Numbered from the stretch's first letter, positions 26,247-33,261 are shown. The stretch: 64,000 bases of DNA from an uncultured bacterium (GCA_937905825.1 CALCXM010000081.1:124001-188000), one strand, 5' to 3'. The notes: generated by a model not told the origin, from the sequence alone. Made by a program: numbers and translations.

Positions 26247-27065
26247 ATGGGACTCAGAGTAAATACCAATATCGCTTCACTAGCGTCGCAACGAAACCTC
26301 TCGATTATTTCGACGCGCTTGTCAGGGAACTTCTCACGCTTGTCATCGGGCTTGCGAGTGGCGACTGCTGCGGATGACGCGGCGGGGCTAGGCATCTCAG
26401 AACGGATGCGAGCACAGATCCGCAGCTACGGAACTGCAGCGCGCAACGCACAAGACGGAATCTCACTCGTGCAGACCGCGGAAGGTGCACTCAATGAAGT
26501 GAGTAACCTGCTAGGGCGAATGCGCGAGCTTGCCGTTCAGTCCGCCAACGGAACCCTCAGCACTGCCGACCGGGCAACGATCAACACTGAGTTCCAAGCG
26601 ATCGATGCTGAGATCACGCGAGTCGGCACACAAACCGGTTTCAACGGTTTGAAGTTGCTCAATGCGGCCGCCACCGCCAGCATTCAGATCGGTATCGACG
26701 CGAACCAGACCATTGACGTGGTCATGGCAGACATGCGCTCGACGGCCCTGGCAGTCGACGTGCTCGACACAACGTCCGCAACCAACGCCAACGCAGCAAT
26801 CACTGCCTTGGACCTGGCCATCGACACCGTCACGACTCAACGAGGCACCTTTGGTGCTTCGGTCAACCGGCTTCAGAGTGCTCACAATTCCATTCTGAAC
26901 GCTCACGAAAACCTTTCAGCTGCCGAGAGTCGCATCCGCGACGTCGACGTGGCCTTCGAGACCGCTGACATGTCGCGAAACACGATCATGCAGCAAGCGG
27001 CGACCTCGATTCTCTCACAGGCTAACCAGCAGCCACAACTCGCGCTCAGTCTTCTCCAAGGCTAG
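26247..27065 (+). CDS. Flagellin 3
   Basis: A 272-residue D0-D1 flagellin ending LSLLQG like flagellin 1 rather than LLG. The start at 26247 (MGLRVNTNIASLASQRNLSI) is fixed by alignment to the other five copies; the frame remains open a further 14 codons upstream but that segment is unlike any flagellin N-terminus. The Shine-Dalgarno is weak (AAGAAAG), unlike the AAGGAAG of copies 2, 4 and 5, so expression may be lower. Segment 140-190 differs from its neighbours (VMADMRSTALAVDVLDTTSA). Confidence 0.95.
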   Translation: MGLRVNTNIASLASQRNLSIISTRLSGNFSRLSSGLRVATAADDAAGLGISERMRAQIRSYGTAARNAQDGISLVQTAEGALNEVSNLLGRMRELAVQSANGTLSTADRATINTEFQAIDAEITRVGTQTGFNGLKLLNAAATASIQIGIDANQTIDVVMADMRSTALAVDVLDTTSATNANAAITALDLAIDTVTTQRGTFGASVNRLQSAHNSILNAHENLSAAESRIRDVDVAFETADMSRNTIMQQAATSILSQANQQPQLALSLLQG

Positions 27066-27080
27066 TCGGGTCATCAATAG

Positions 27081-27104
27081 GGGCGGCCAAGTAACGCGCC
27101 GCCC
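27081..27104 (+). other. 3' hairpin after flagellin 3, loop with AGTAAC
   Basis: GGGCGGC (27081-27087) and GCCGCCC (27098-27104) pair perfectly around CAAGTAACGC, 15 nt after the stop. The same hairpin design, with a changed but still paired stem, follows flagellins 4 and 5. A second perfect hairpin, CCCTCGAC/GTCGAGGG, is at 27162-27180 just before the next leader. Confidence 0.55.
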
Positions 27105-27189
27105 TCGCTAAGTATCTTCAAAGCGGGACCTCGTCTGCAGCTGTCCTGTTGATAGTGCTGACCCTCGACCTAGTCGAGGGGCTGTGCTC

Positions 27190-27356
27190 GCTCCTTGAAC
27201 AATCCGTATCAACCGTTCTTGCGCGTCAGGTAGCTGGCGAGCCGGGGGCGGTTCTCAATTACCCAAAGGGCTGGTCCCGAAGAGGATGATATGCATCCAC
27301 ACGTCAACACGTGCCACTTGTTGACGTGCGTCATCTTCGACAGGACTCAGGAAGAG
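27190..27356 (+). promoter_or_regulatory. Flagellin 4 leader: upstream box, CGTGCC-loop hairpin, GGAAGAG
   Basis: Box GCTCCTTGAACAATCCGTAT begins at 27190, 228 nt before the ATG. An outer stem AGGATGA (27283-27289) / TCATCTT (27331-27337, one G-U pair) and an inner stem CACGTCAAC (27300-27308) / GTTGACGTG (27320-27328) hold the 11-nt loop ACGTGCCACTT; the 5' bulge contains GCATCC. GGAAGAG is at 27350, 68 nt before the ATG. Nothing else is seen in the 352-nt gap 27066-27417. Confidence 0.65.
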
Positions 27357-27417
27357 ATGCTCGCGGGTATTGGATGCTTGCTTATCACTAATTTTCTAAT
27401 CCAAGGAAGAAGATCTT

Positions 27418-28233
27418 ATGGGACTTCGTGTCAACACCAACATTGCGTCTCTGACGTCGCAGCGAAATCTAGGAATGATTTCGTCACGTCTGTCAGGGAA
27501 CTTTTCGCGCCTATCTTCGGGTTTGCGCATCGCCACCGCAGCAGACGACGCTGCAGGCCTCGGTATCTCTGAGCGCATGCGTTCTCAGATCCGCAGTTAC
27601 GGCGCCACAGGCCGCAACGCTCAGGATGGTATCTCCATGGTTCAAACCGCCGAAGGCGCTTTGAACGAGGTGAGCAACCTTCTCGGTCGTATGCGGGAAC
27701 TGGCCGTCCAGGCGGCAAACGGTACGCTCAGCACCGCTGACCGGACCACGATCAACACTGAGTTCCAAGCGATTGATGATGAGATCAACCGCGTTGGGGG
27801 TCAGACGGAGTTCAACGGCATCAAGCTGTTGAACGCCGCCTCGACCACCAGCATTCAAGTGGGAATCGATGCCAGCCAAACGATCGACGTGGTCACCGCA
27901 GACATGCAGTCTGCGGCCCTCGCGATCGCCACCCTGGACACCACCTCCGCTGCGAACGCCAATGCGGCGATCACAGCTCTGGACCTTGCGATCGACACCG
28001 TCACGACCCAACGGGGTACATTCGGTTCTTCGGTCAACCGGCTGCAGAGTGCTCATAACTCAATTATGAACGCACATGAAAACCTCTCTGCTGCAGAGAG
28101 CCGTATCCGCGACGTGGATGTGGCCTTCGAGACCGCGGACCTTTCGAGGAACACGATCATGCAGCAGGCTGCGACTTCAATCTTGTCGCAGGCCAACCAG
28201 CAACCGCAACTCGCGCTTAGCCTCCTCGGCTAA
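27418..28233 (+). CDS. Flagellin 4
   Basis: A 271-residue D0-D1 flagellin (MGLRVNTNIASLTSQRNLGM ... ANQQPQLALSLLG). SD AAGGAAG precedes the ATG. From about nucleotide 350 onward the gene is almost identical, including synonymous sites, to flagellin 5, while the first 300 nt differ at many silent positions; this pattern suggests gene conversion. Product residues 117-195 (DDEINRVGGQTEFNGIKLLN and on) are the same in both. Confidence 0.96.
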   Translation: MGLRVNTNIASLTSQRNLGMISSRLSGNFSRLSSGLRIATAADDAAGLGISERMRSQIRSYGATGRNAQDGISMVQTAEGALNEVSNLLGRMRELAVQAANGTLSTADRTTINTEFQAIDDEINRVGGQTEFNGIKLLNAASTTSIQVGIDASQTIDVVTADMQSAALAIATLDTTSAANANAAITALDLAIDTVTTQRGTFGSSVNRLQSAHNSIMNAHENLSAAESRIRDVDVAFETADLSRNTIMQQAATSILSQANQQPQLALSLLG

Positions 28234-28253
28234 GCGTAAGAGCGGACCAATAC

Positions 28254-28277
28254 GGGCGACCAAGTAACGCGTCGCTC
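28254..28277 (+). other. 3' hairpin after flagellin 4, loop with AGTAAC
   Basis: GGGCGAC (28254-28260) and GTCGCTC (28271-28277) pair with one G-U around CAAGTAACGC. Compared with the hairpin after flagellin 3, a G-C pair has become A-T and a second G-C pair has become G-U, so pairing is preserved. A further GCTCAC/GTGAGC hairpin lies at 28301-28318. Confidence 0.55.
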
Positions 28278-28363
28278 AGGATAAGTTCTTCGAAGTTGGA
28301 GCTCACCCCCACGTGAGCACCAGTCTCCATAGTCACTCTGGAATCCCCGTCAGCTTGGCTATC

Positions 28364-28532
28364 GCTCCTTGACCAATTTGTATCGGCCGTTGCTTGAACA
28401 CCCCATACCAGGTGGTCCGAGCTCGGCTACTGCCTACCCGCCGGAGCTGGTCCGGGGTTGGCGGCATGCACCCTTATGTCTGCTCGTGCCACTTGCAGAC
28501 GTATGCCGCCAATACCTTGACCTAAGGAAGAG
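28364..28532 (+). promoter_or_regulatory. Flagellin 5 leader: upstream box, CGTGCC-loop hairpin, GGAAGAG
   Basis: Box GCTCCTTGACCAATTTGTAT begins at 28364, 232 nt before the ATG. Outer stem GGCGGCAT (28460-28467) / ATGCCGCC (28503-28510) is perfect over 8 bp; inner stem TGTCTGC / GCAGACG (28477-28501, one G-U) closes the 11-nt loop TCGTGCCACTT (28484-28494). The 5' bulge is GCACCCTT. GGAAGAG is at 28526, 70 nt before the ATG. The 362-nt gap has no gene. Confidence 0.65.
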
Positions 28533-28595
28533 TCGCTCTTCGGGTAACGGGTGTTTGTTATCTGATTTTTTATCTATTCCAAGGAAGAAGAACTT

Positions 28596-29411
28596 ATGGG
28601 ACTTCGTGTTAACACAAACGTAGCGTCACTGACGTCGCAACGAAACCTAGGTATGGTTTCTGGCCGGCTTCAGGGCAATTTCGCGCGCCTATCTTCAGGA
28701 CTACGAATCGCAACTGCAGCAGATGATGCTGCCGGTCTCGGAATCTCCGAGCGGATGCGTTCTCAAATCCGAAGCTATGGTGCTTCCGCTCGCAACGCCC
28801 AAGATGGCATCTCCATGGTTCAAACCGCCGAAGGCGCTTTGAACGAGGTGAGTAGCCTTCTCGGGCGAATGCGAGAACTAGCAGTCCAGTCCTCCAACGG
28901 TACGCTCAGTACCGCGGACCGGGCGACGATCAACACCGAATTTCAAGCGATTGATGATGAGATCAACCGCGTTGGCGGTCAGACGGAGTTCAACGGCATC
29001 AAGCTGTTGAATGCCGCCTCGACCACCAGCATTCAGGTGGGTATCGATGCCAGCCAGACGATCGACGTGGTCACCGCGGACATGCAGTCTGCGGCCCTCG
29101 CTATCGCCACGTTGGACACCACTTCGGCTGCGAATGCCAATGCGGCGATCACAGCTCTAGACCTGGCGATCGACTCCGTCACGACCCAACGGGGTACGTT
29201 CGGTTCCTCGGTCAACCGACTGCAAAGTGCTCATAACTCGATTATGAACGCACACGAAAACCTCTCTGCTGCAGAGAGCCGTATCCGCGACGTGGATGTG
29301 GCCTTTGAGACCGCGGACCTTTCGAGGAACACGATCATGCAGCAGGCTGCTACTTCCATCTTGGCGCAGGCCAATCAACAGCCTCAGCTCGCCCTTAGCC
29401 TTCTCGGCTAA
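28596..29411 (+). CDS. Flagellin 5
   Basis: A 271-residue D0-D1 flagellin (MGLRVNTNVASLTSQRNLGM). The N-terminal 100 residues carry its own substitutions (NFARLSS, YGASARNAQ, VSSLLGRM, SSNGTLS), whereas residues 110-271 nearly match flagellin 4. SD AAGGAAG lies 9 nt upstream. Same export and assembly role as the other copies; which ones are expressed together cannot be told. Confidence 0.96.
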   Translation: MGLRVNTNVASLTSQRNLGMVSGRLQGNFARLSSGLRIATAADDAAGLGISERMRSQIRSYGASARNAQDGISMVQTAEGALNEVSSLLGRMRELAVQSSNGTLSTADRATINTEFQAIDDEINRVGGQTEFNGIKLLNAASTTSIQVGIDASQTIDVVTADMQSAALAIATLDTTSAANANAAITALDLAIDSVTTQRGTFGSSVNRLQSAHNSIMNAHENLSAAESRIRDVDVAFETADLSRNTIMQQAATSILAQANQQPQLALSLLG

Positions 29412-29427
29412 CGGGGGAGCCCACTAA

Positions 29428-29497
29428 GGCGGCCAGGTAACTGGCCGCCCCGGAAGAGCTCTTCGAAAAGGGGCTCCGCAATCGTGGAGTCCCTTTT
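29428..29497 (+). terminator. Tandem hairpins after flagellin 5
   Basis: First, GGCGGCCAG (29428-29436) GTAA CTGGCCGCC (29441-29449), a perfect 9-bp stem with a GNRA-type tetraloop, the counterpart of the hairpins after flagellins 3 and 4. Second, AAAAGGGGCTCC (29466-29477) / GGAGTCCCTTTT (29486-29497), 12 bp with one G-U pair and an A/T-rich base, resembling an intrinsic terminator. Together they probably separate the flagellin 5 transcript from flagellin 6. Confidence 0.65.
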
Positions 29498-29537
29498 CCC
29501 CAGCCTCTATCTCCCTGCGCATCCGTGCGCAGGGGGC

Positions 29538-29705
29538 GCTCATTGAAACAACCGTACATGCCATCTGTGCCGCTCCGCTTGCGGGGCACGCCGGGTGGCG
29601 ACAAAACTCCCAGCTGATCCCCTTTGGCTCTCGGCGGCACAACCCTCGGCGCTTGCTCGTGCCCACAGTAAGCGCGTGCCGCAGATCGTCAAAGAGACGG
29701 AAGAG
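29538..29705 (+). promoter_or_regulatory. Flagellin 6 leader: upstream box, CGTGCC-loop hairpin, GGAAGAG
   Basis: Box GCTCATTGAAACAACCGTAC begins at 29538, 238 nt before the ATG, just after a perfect CCCTGCGC/GCGCAGGG hairpin (29513-29534). Outer stem GCGGCAC (29634-29640) / GTGCCGC (29676-29682) is perfect; inner stem GCGCTTGC / GTAAGCGC (29649-29656 / 29668-29675, one G-T) closes the 11-nt loop TCGTGCCCACA. The bulge is AACCCTCG. GGAAGAG is at 29699, 77 nt before the ATG. Confidence 0.65.
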
Positions 29706-29775
29706 ACAGGTCAGCTGGGTATTCGAGGTAATTCAATTTGACTAGAGATTTGTCACTAAGGAAGGCCTTATAAAT

Positions 29776-30591
29776 ATGGGACTTAGAGTAAATACAAACA
29801 TTGCGTCCCTGACATCACAGCGGAATCTAGGAATGATTTCGTCGCGGTTGTCGGGGAACTTCTCCCGGCTTTCATCGGGATTGCGAATCGCGACAGCGGC
29901 GGATGATGCTGCTGGTCTTGGAATTTCAGAGCGCATGCGTTCTCAGATCCGCAGCTATGGCTCTGCTGGCCGCAACGCCCAGGATGGTATCTCCATGGTT
30001 CAAACCGCTGAAGGCGCTTTGAACGAGGTGAGCAACCTCCTCGGCCGTATGCGTGAGCTGGCCGTTCAAGCTGCCAACGGTACGCTGAGTACCGCGGACC
30101 GAGCGACGATCAACACAGAGTTCCAGGCGATTGATGACGAGATCAACCGCGTTGGGAGCCAGACGGAGTTCAACGGCACCAAGCTGTTGAACGCCGCTTC
30201 GACGACCAGCATTCAGGTGGGGATCGATTCCGGCCAAACGATCGACGTGGTCACTGCGGACATGCAGTCTGCAGCCCTAGCGATCGGCACCCTGGACACG
30301 ACTTCCGCTACGAACGCCAACGCGGCGATCACGGCACTGGACCTAGCAATCGATACTGTTACAACCCAACGAGGTACCTTCGGTGCGTCAGTCAACCGAC
30401 TGCAGAGCGCTCACAACTCGATCATGAACGCTCATGAAAACCTCTCGGCTGCAGAGAGCCGTATCCGCGACGTGGATGTAGCCTTCGAGACCGCGGACCT
30501 TTCGAGGAACACGATCATGCAACAGGCGGCGACTTCGATCCTTTCCCAGGCCAACCAGCAGCCACAGCTCGCCCTGAGTCTTCTGGGCTAA
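29776..30591 (+). CDS. Flagellin 6
   Basis: A 271-residue D0-D1 flagellin, very close to flagellin 4 in protein (differences include YGSAGRNAQ, NRVGSQTEF, GTKLLN, DSGQT and AIGTLDTTSAT). SD AAGGAAGG lies 12 nt before the ATG, a longer spacing than in copies 2, 4 and 5, with an AT-rich spacer. It is the last member of the array; fliD follows after a terminator. Confidence 0.96.
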   Translation: MGLRVNTNIASLTSQRNLGMISSRLSGNFSRLSSGLRIATAADDAAGLGISERMRSQIRSYGSAGRNAQDGISMVQTAEGALNEVSNLLGRMRELAVQAANGTLSTADRATINTEFQAIDDEINRVGSQTEFNGTKLLNAASTTSIQVGIDSGQTIDVVTADMQSAALAIGTLDTTSATNANAAITALDLAIDTVTTQRGTFGASVNRLQSAHNSIMNAHENLSAAESRIRDVDVAFETADLSRNTIMQQAATSILSQANQQPQLALSLLG

Positions 30592-30611
30592 TCGATCTGG
30601 GACGCGCGTCC

Positions 30612-30648
30612 TCGGGGAGGGGCGGCCTATGGGCGGCCTTCTCCCCGA
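30612..30648 (+). terminator. Terminator-like hairpin after flagellin 6
   Basis: TCGGGGAG (30612-30619) and CTCCCCGA (30641-30648) pair over 8 bp around a loop with two GGCGGCC copies, 20 nt after the stop, followed by ATT. A further perfect hairpin GGGGCCTC/GAGGCCCC is at 30665-30685. Together they likely end the flagellin 6 transcript. Confidence 0.5.
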
Positions 30649-30810
30649 ATTGGGCGTGACACGCGGGGCCTCCCCTAGAGGCCCCCAGCTCTCTGACCCC
30701 CGACGGGGCTTTTCTTGGGAGCAACGGCATCGCTGAGGACCGCCAAGAGCGGGTTCTTGGGGACATTTGGGGCGGAGAATCTCACGGACGCAATTCTTGG
30801 CAACTCCGAG

Positions 30811-30839
30811 CTAACGCGACCGGGCAGACCCTCCGATAA
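30811..30839 (+). promoter_or_regulatory. Candidate sigma28 promoter for fliD-fliS
   Basis: CTAAC (30811-30815), 16 nt, TCCGATAA (30832-30839) resembles the sigma28 pattern TAAA-N15-GCCGATAA; it would start transcription about 45 nt before the fliD ATG. The 14-nt perfect palindrome GGGCCTCTAGGCCC (30849-30862) sits right at the predicted start and may form a leader hairpin. FliA is encoded in this window. Confidence 0.55.
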
Positions 30840-30890
30840 CACACAAACGGGCCTCTAGGCCCCCTGGGAGACAAGAGAGAAGGGTAAATC

Positions 30891-32378
30891 ATGATCAGTT
30901 TCGGCGGACTAGCAAGTGGGCTCGACACCCAGGCAATCATTCAAGCGATGTTGTCTGTGGAGAAGGTGCCCATCAACATGCTCCTACAGGAGAAGAAGAA
31001 GCAGGAGGGCAAGCTCAGCCTTGTTAGCACCTTCAAAGGGCTGGTGGATTCGCTGAAAAGCTCCGCCGATACCCTGCGGACGAGCGAGAAGTTCTTCGCC
31101 TTCAAGGTCTCCTCCAGCCTTGAGACCGCGGCCACCTTCAGCGCTGGAGCTGGCGCGGAGGCGGGTTCTCACACCCTGACCGTGAACTCCCTGGCTCAAG
31201 CGGACCGCTGGGCCTTCGATGGCGTGCTCGACCCGACCGTTGACCTAGCGTCTTTGGATGGGGAGCAGGTCGACTTCACGGTGAACGGCACCAGCTACTC
31301 GATCGCGCTGACGGCTGCAGACTCCAGCCTCAACGACATCGCCTCGCAGATCAACTCCCTCGCAGGAGACGACGTGACGGCCTCCGTTGTGAACGTGGGG
31401 ACAGAGGCGAATCCCAGCTACCAGATGGTGATCGCCTCGGAAGAGACCGGCGAAGAAAACCGCATCACCGGGATCAGCAGCACCGTGACCGGCCTAACAA
31501 TCGACGGAACCGCTCCGGACGTAAACGGTGTTTCCCAAAGCTCGAACAACGTCACTGTGGGCACCAATGCCCAGGCCCTCGTGGACGGGTTGCTCGTCGA
31601 ACGCTCAACCAACGACTTCAATGGCGTCGTTGCCGGCGTGGACATCTCGCTCCAGACGGCGGATCCGGGCACACCGGTGACCTTCACCGTGGGCGCGGAC
31701 ACCGAGAAGGTGAAAGAGAACATCGACGCCTTTGTGGAGGCCTTCAACGGCGTGGTCAGCTTCATGAACACCCAAAGCACCTACTCGGAAGATGACGGGG
31801 CAGGCGGTGCGCTGTTTGGTGACTCGATCCTGCGATCGGTGAAAAACAGCATGAATTCATCCCTTTTCAATGTTCCCACCGCAGATGTGATGGCGGATAC
31901 GCTGGGCTACTCAACGCTCAGTTTGATCGGTATCAAGGCCGACAACACCGGAATCTTGAGTGTCGACTCGAGCGTCTTTGACGCGAAGTTCTCCGAGAAC
32001 ATGGAGGCGGTTGCCGATCTCTTCATCGACAGCGACGGGTTCGACAACGGTGGAGCCTTGGAGGGCACCTACGAGTACTACGTGGACACTTCGGCAGACA
32101 GCGGGCTCGCGGATCAACTCTACCGCGCGCTCGACAATCTGACCGGTGACATCCCGGACGGGGCGGGTGGATCGACGAAGGCACTCTTTGATGCGCGCGA
32201 CGAGGCGATCAAGGATCGCATCAGCACCATCGAGAAGAGCGTCGAGAGCAAGCAGCGCTATCTCGAAGTGTTTGAAACCGCCCTGATCAGTCAATTCGCC
32301 GCTCTCGAGAACCTGATGGGCGGGCTCAACGCCCAAGGGCAAGCCCTGACTAACGGCCTGGCCGCCTTCAACAACTAG
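30891..32378 (+). CDS. fliD: Flagellar filament cap protein FliD
   Basis: The 495-residue cap protein (HAP2) has the typical start ISFGGLASGLDTQAIIQAML, the FliD N domain (about 1-110, QEKKKQEGKLSLVSTFKGLV), a variable middle with beta-rich repeats, and the FliD C domain (VKENIDAFVEAFNGVVSFMN; then IGIKADNTGILSVD and a C-terminal heptad region with SKQRYLEVFETALISQFAAL). It caps the filament and folds incoming flagellin. It is the first gene of a fliD-fliS-small gene group. Confidence 0.95.
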   Translation: MISFGGLASGLDTQAIIQAMLSVEKVPINMLLQEKKKQEGKLSLVSTFKGLVDSLKSSADTLRTSEKFFAFKVSSSLETAATFSAGAGAEAGSHTLTVNSLAQADRWAFDGVLDPTVDLASLDGEQVDFTVNGTSYSIALTAADSSLNDIASQINSLAGDDVTASVVNVGTEANPSYQMVIASEETGEENRITGISSTVTGLTIDGTAPDVNGVSQSSNNVTVGTNAQALVDGLLVERSTNDFNGVVAGVDISLQTADPGTPVTFTVGADTEKVKENIDAFVEAFNGVVSFMNTQSTYSEDDGAGGALFGDSILRSVKNSMNSSLFNVPTADVMADTLGYSTLSLIGIKADNTGILSVDSSVFDAKFSENMEAVADLFIDSDGFDNGGALEGTYEYYVDTSADSGLADQLYRALDNLTGDIPDGAGGSTKALFDARDEAIKDRISTIEKSVESKQRYLEVFETALISQFAALENLMGGLNAQGQALTNGLAAFNN

Positions 32379-32410
32379 ATCCCCCCCCACCATTCAGTCG
32401 CAATCAAGCT

Positions 32411-32818
32411 ATGAACAAGAACGCCGCTGCCGCTTACCAAAGCCAACAGTTCGACAACGCGCCTCCTATCAAGATTCTGCAGATGTTGATCGCGGGTGCC
32501 ATCCGCTACCTAAAGATCGCGCAGAAGGCCGAGGTGAAGAGCGAGGAGTACCGCACTCACCTGCGCATGGCCGACGAGATCATCGCAGAGTTGCGAGTCA
32601 GCTTGGACCACGAACCGAGCCCAGAGTTGGCCGCCAACCTGGAGAACCTCTACCTCTTCATGCAACGTGAGTTGAGCCACGCGATGTTGGAGGGCGAGAC
32701 ATCCGGAATTGCGAACTCGATCCGCATCATGGAAACCCTTCTGGAGGCGTGGAAGGGTGTGAACATCGCCCTGAAAGACAGCCCTCCGGAATCCAGCGGG
32801 TTGCGCAATGCCGGCTGA
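32411..32818 (+). CDS. fliS: Flagellin export chaperone FliS
   Basis: The 135-residue helical protein has the FliS signature: AAAAYQSQQFDNAPPIKILQ (the Y-x-x-x-x-v-x-t-a-s-P-x-k-L-i-x-m-L opening), then ADEIIAELRVSLDHEPSPEL, and LYLFMQRELSHA. FliS binds the flagellin C-terminal helix and prevents early assembly. It lies 32 nt after fliD, as in most bacteria, and overlaps the next small gene by 11 nt. Confidence 0.94.
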   Translation: MNKNAAAAYQSQQFDNAPPIKILQMLIAGAIRYLKIAQKAEVKSEEYRTHLRMADEIIAELRVSLDHEPSPELAANLENLYLFMQRELSHAMLEGETSGIANSIRIMETLLEAWKGVNIALKDSPPESSGLRNAG

Positions 32819-33158
32819 GCTGCAAGCGCTGGACCAAGCGATGCGAGAGCTTCTCGCCATGCTCTCGGACCCCGAGTCTGCCGGCATCGACAGAGCCTGG
32901 GTGCGCTGTCAAAAGGCCCAGGCTGAGGTCGTGGAGCTGCTCGAGCGGCGAGACGAGTGCAGCCCCGACGAGCGCAACGAGATTCGCAAGGGGCTGGAAG
33001 GACTCGTGCGAATGAATGCGATCGCCCGCCAGGCGACCCTGGGAGCCCAGGATTCCTTGGCCAAGACTCTTTTGGCGACCAAGCAGGCCAACGTGAAAAT
33101 GCAGGGTTACGGGGCGAAGACTGATGTGCCCGGCGCCTCGTGCGACATGGCTGGCTAA
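32808..33158 (+). CDS. Small helical protein after fliS, possible FliT/FlgN-like chaperone
   Basis: The 116-residue protein is predicted helical from 3 to about 100 (ELQALDQAMRELLAMLSD; RKGLEGLVRMNAIARQATLG) and overlaps fliS by 11 nt, so the two are translationally coupled. FliT commonly follows fliS and FlgN-type chaperones share this size and helical character. No decisive motif is seen; naming it FliT would be over-interpretation. Confidence 0.55.
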   Translation: MPAELQALDQAMRELLAMLSDPESAGIDRAWVRCQKAQAEVVELLERRDECSPDERNEIRKGLEGLVRMNAIARQATLGAQDSLAKTLLATKQANVKMQGYGAKTDVPGASCDMAG

Positions 33159-33214
33159 GAGCCAGGGTGGGCGCCAGCTTTGTCCTGGAAGCTCGATGTT
33201 GCGAAACTGGCCAG

Positions 33215-33261
33215 GTGTTGAATAACTCAACACACGCGGAATTCTTCCCATTCGATGGGAA
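33215..33261 (+). promoter_or_regulatory. Double-palindrome element heading the fliO operon
   Basis: GTGTTGAATAACTCAACAC (33215-33233) is a 19-bp palindrome with 7-bp arms. Seven nt later comes ATTCTTCC and a second palindrome, TTCCCAT-TCG-ATGGGAA (33245-33261). Both have counterparts in the same order upstream of the minus-strand operon at 22000-22040. The element lies 115-160 nt before the fliO ATG. GGGGCC runs follow in the rest of the 217-nt gap. Confidence 0.6.

Noticed and set aside
24735-29705. Flagellin leader as a cyclic-di-GMP riboswitch
   Set aside because: Short nested hairpin with a CGTGCC loop lacks the tetraloop-receptor and three-helix layout and the conserved core of GEMM riboswitches; not testable by eye beyond that.
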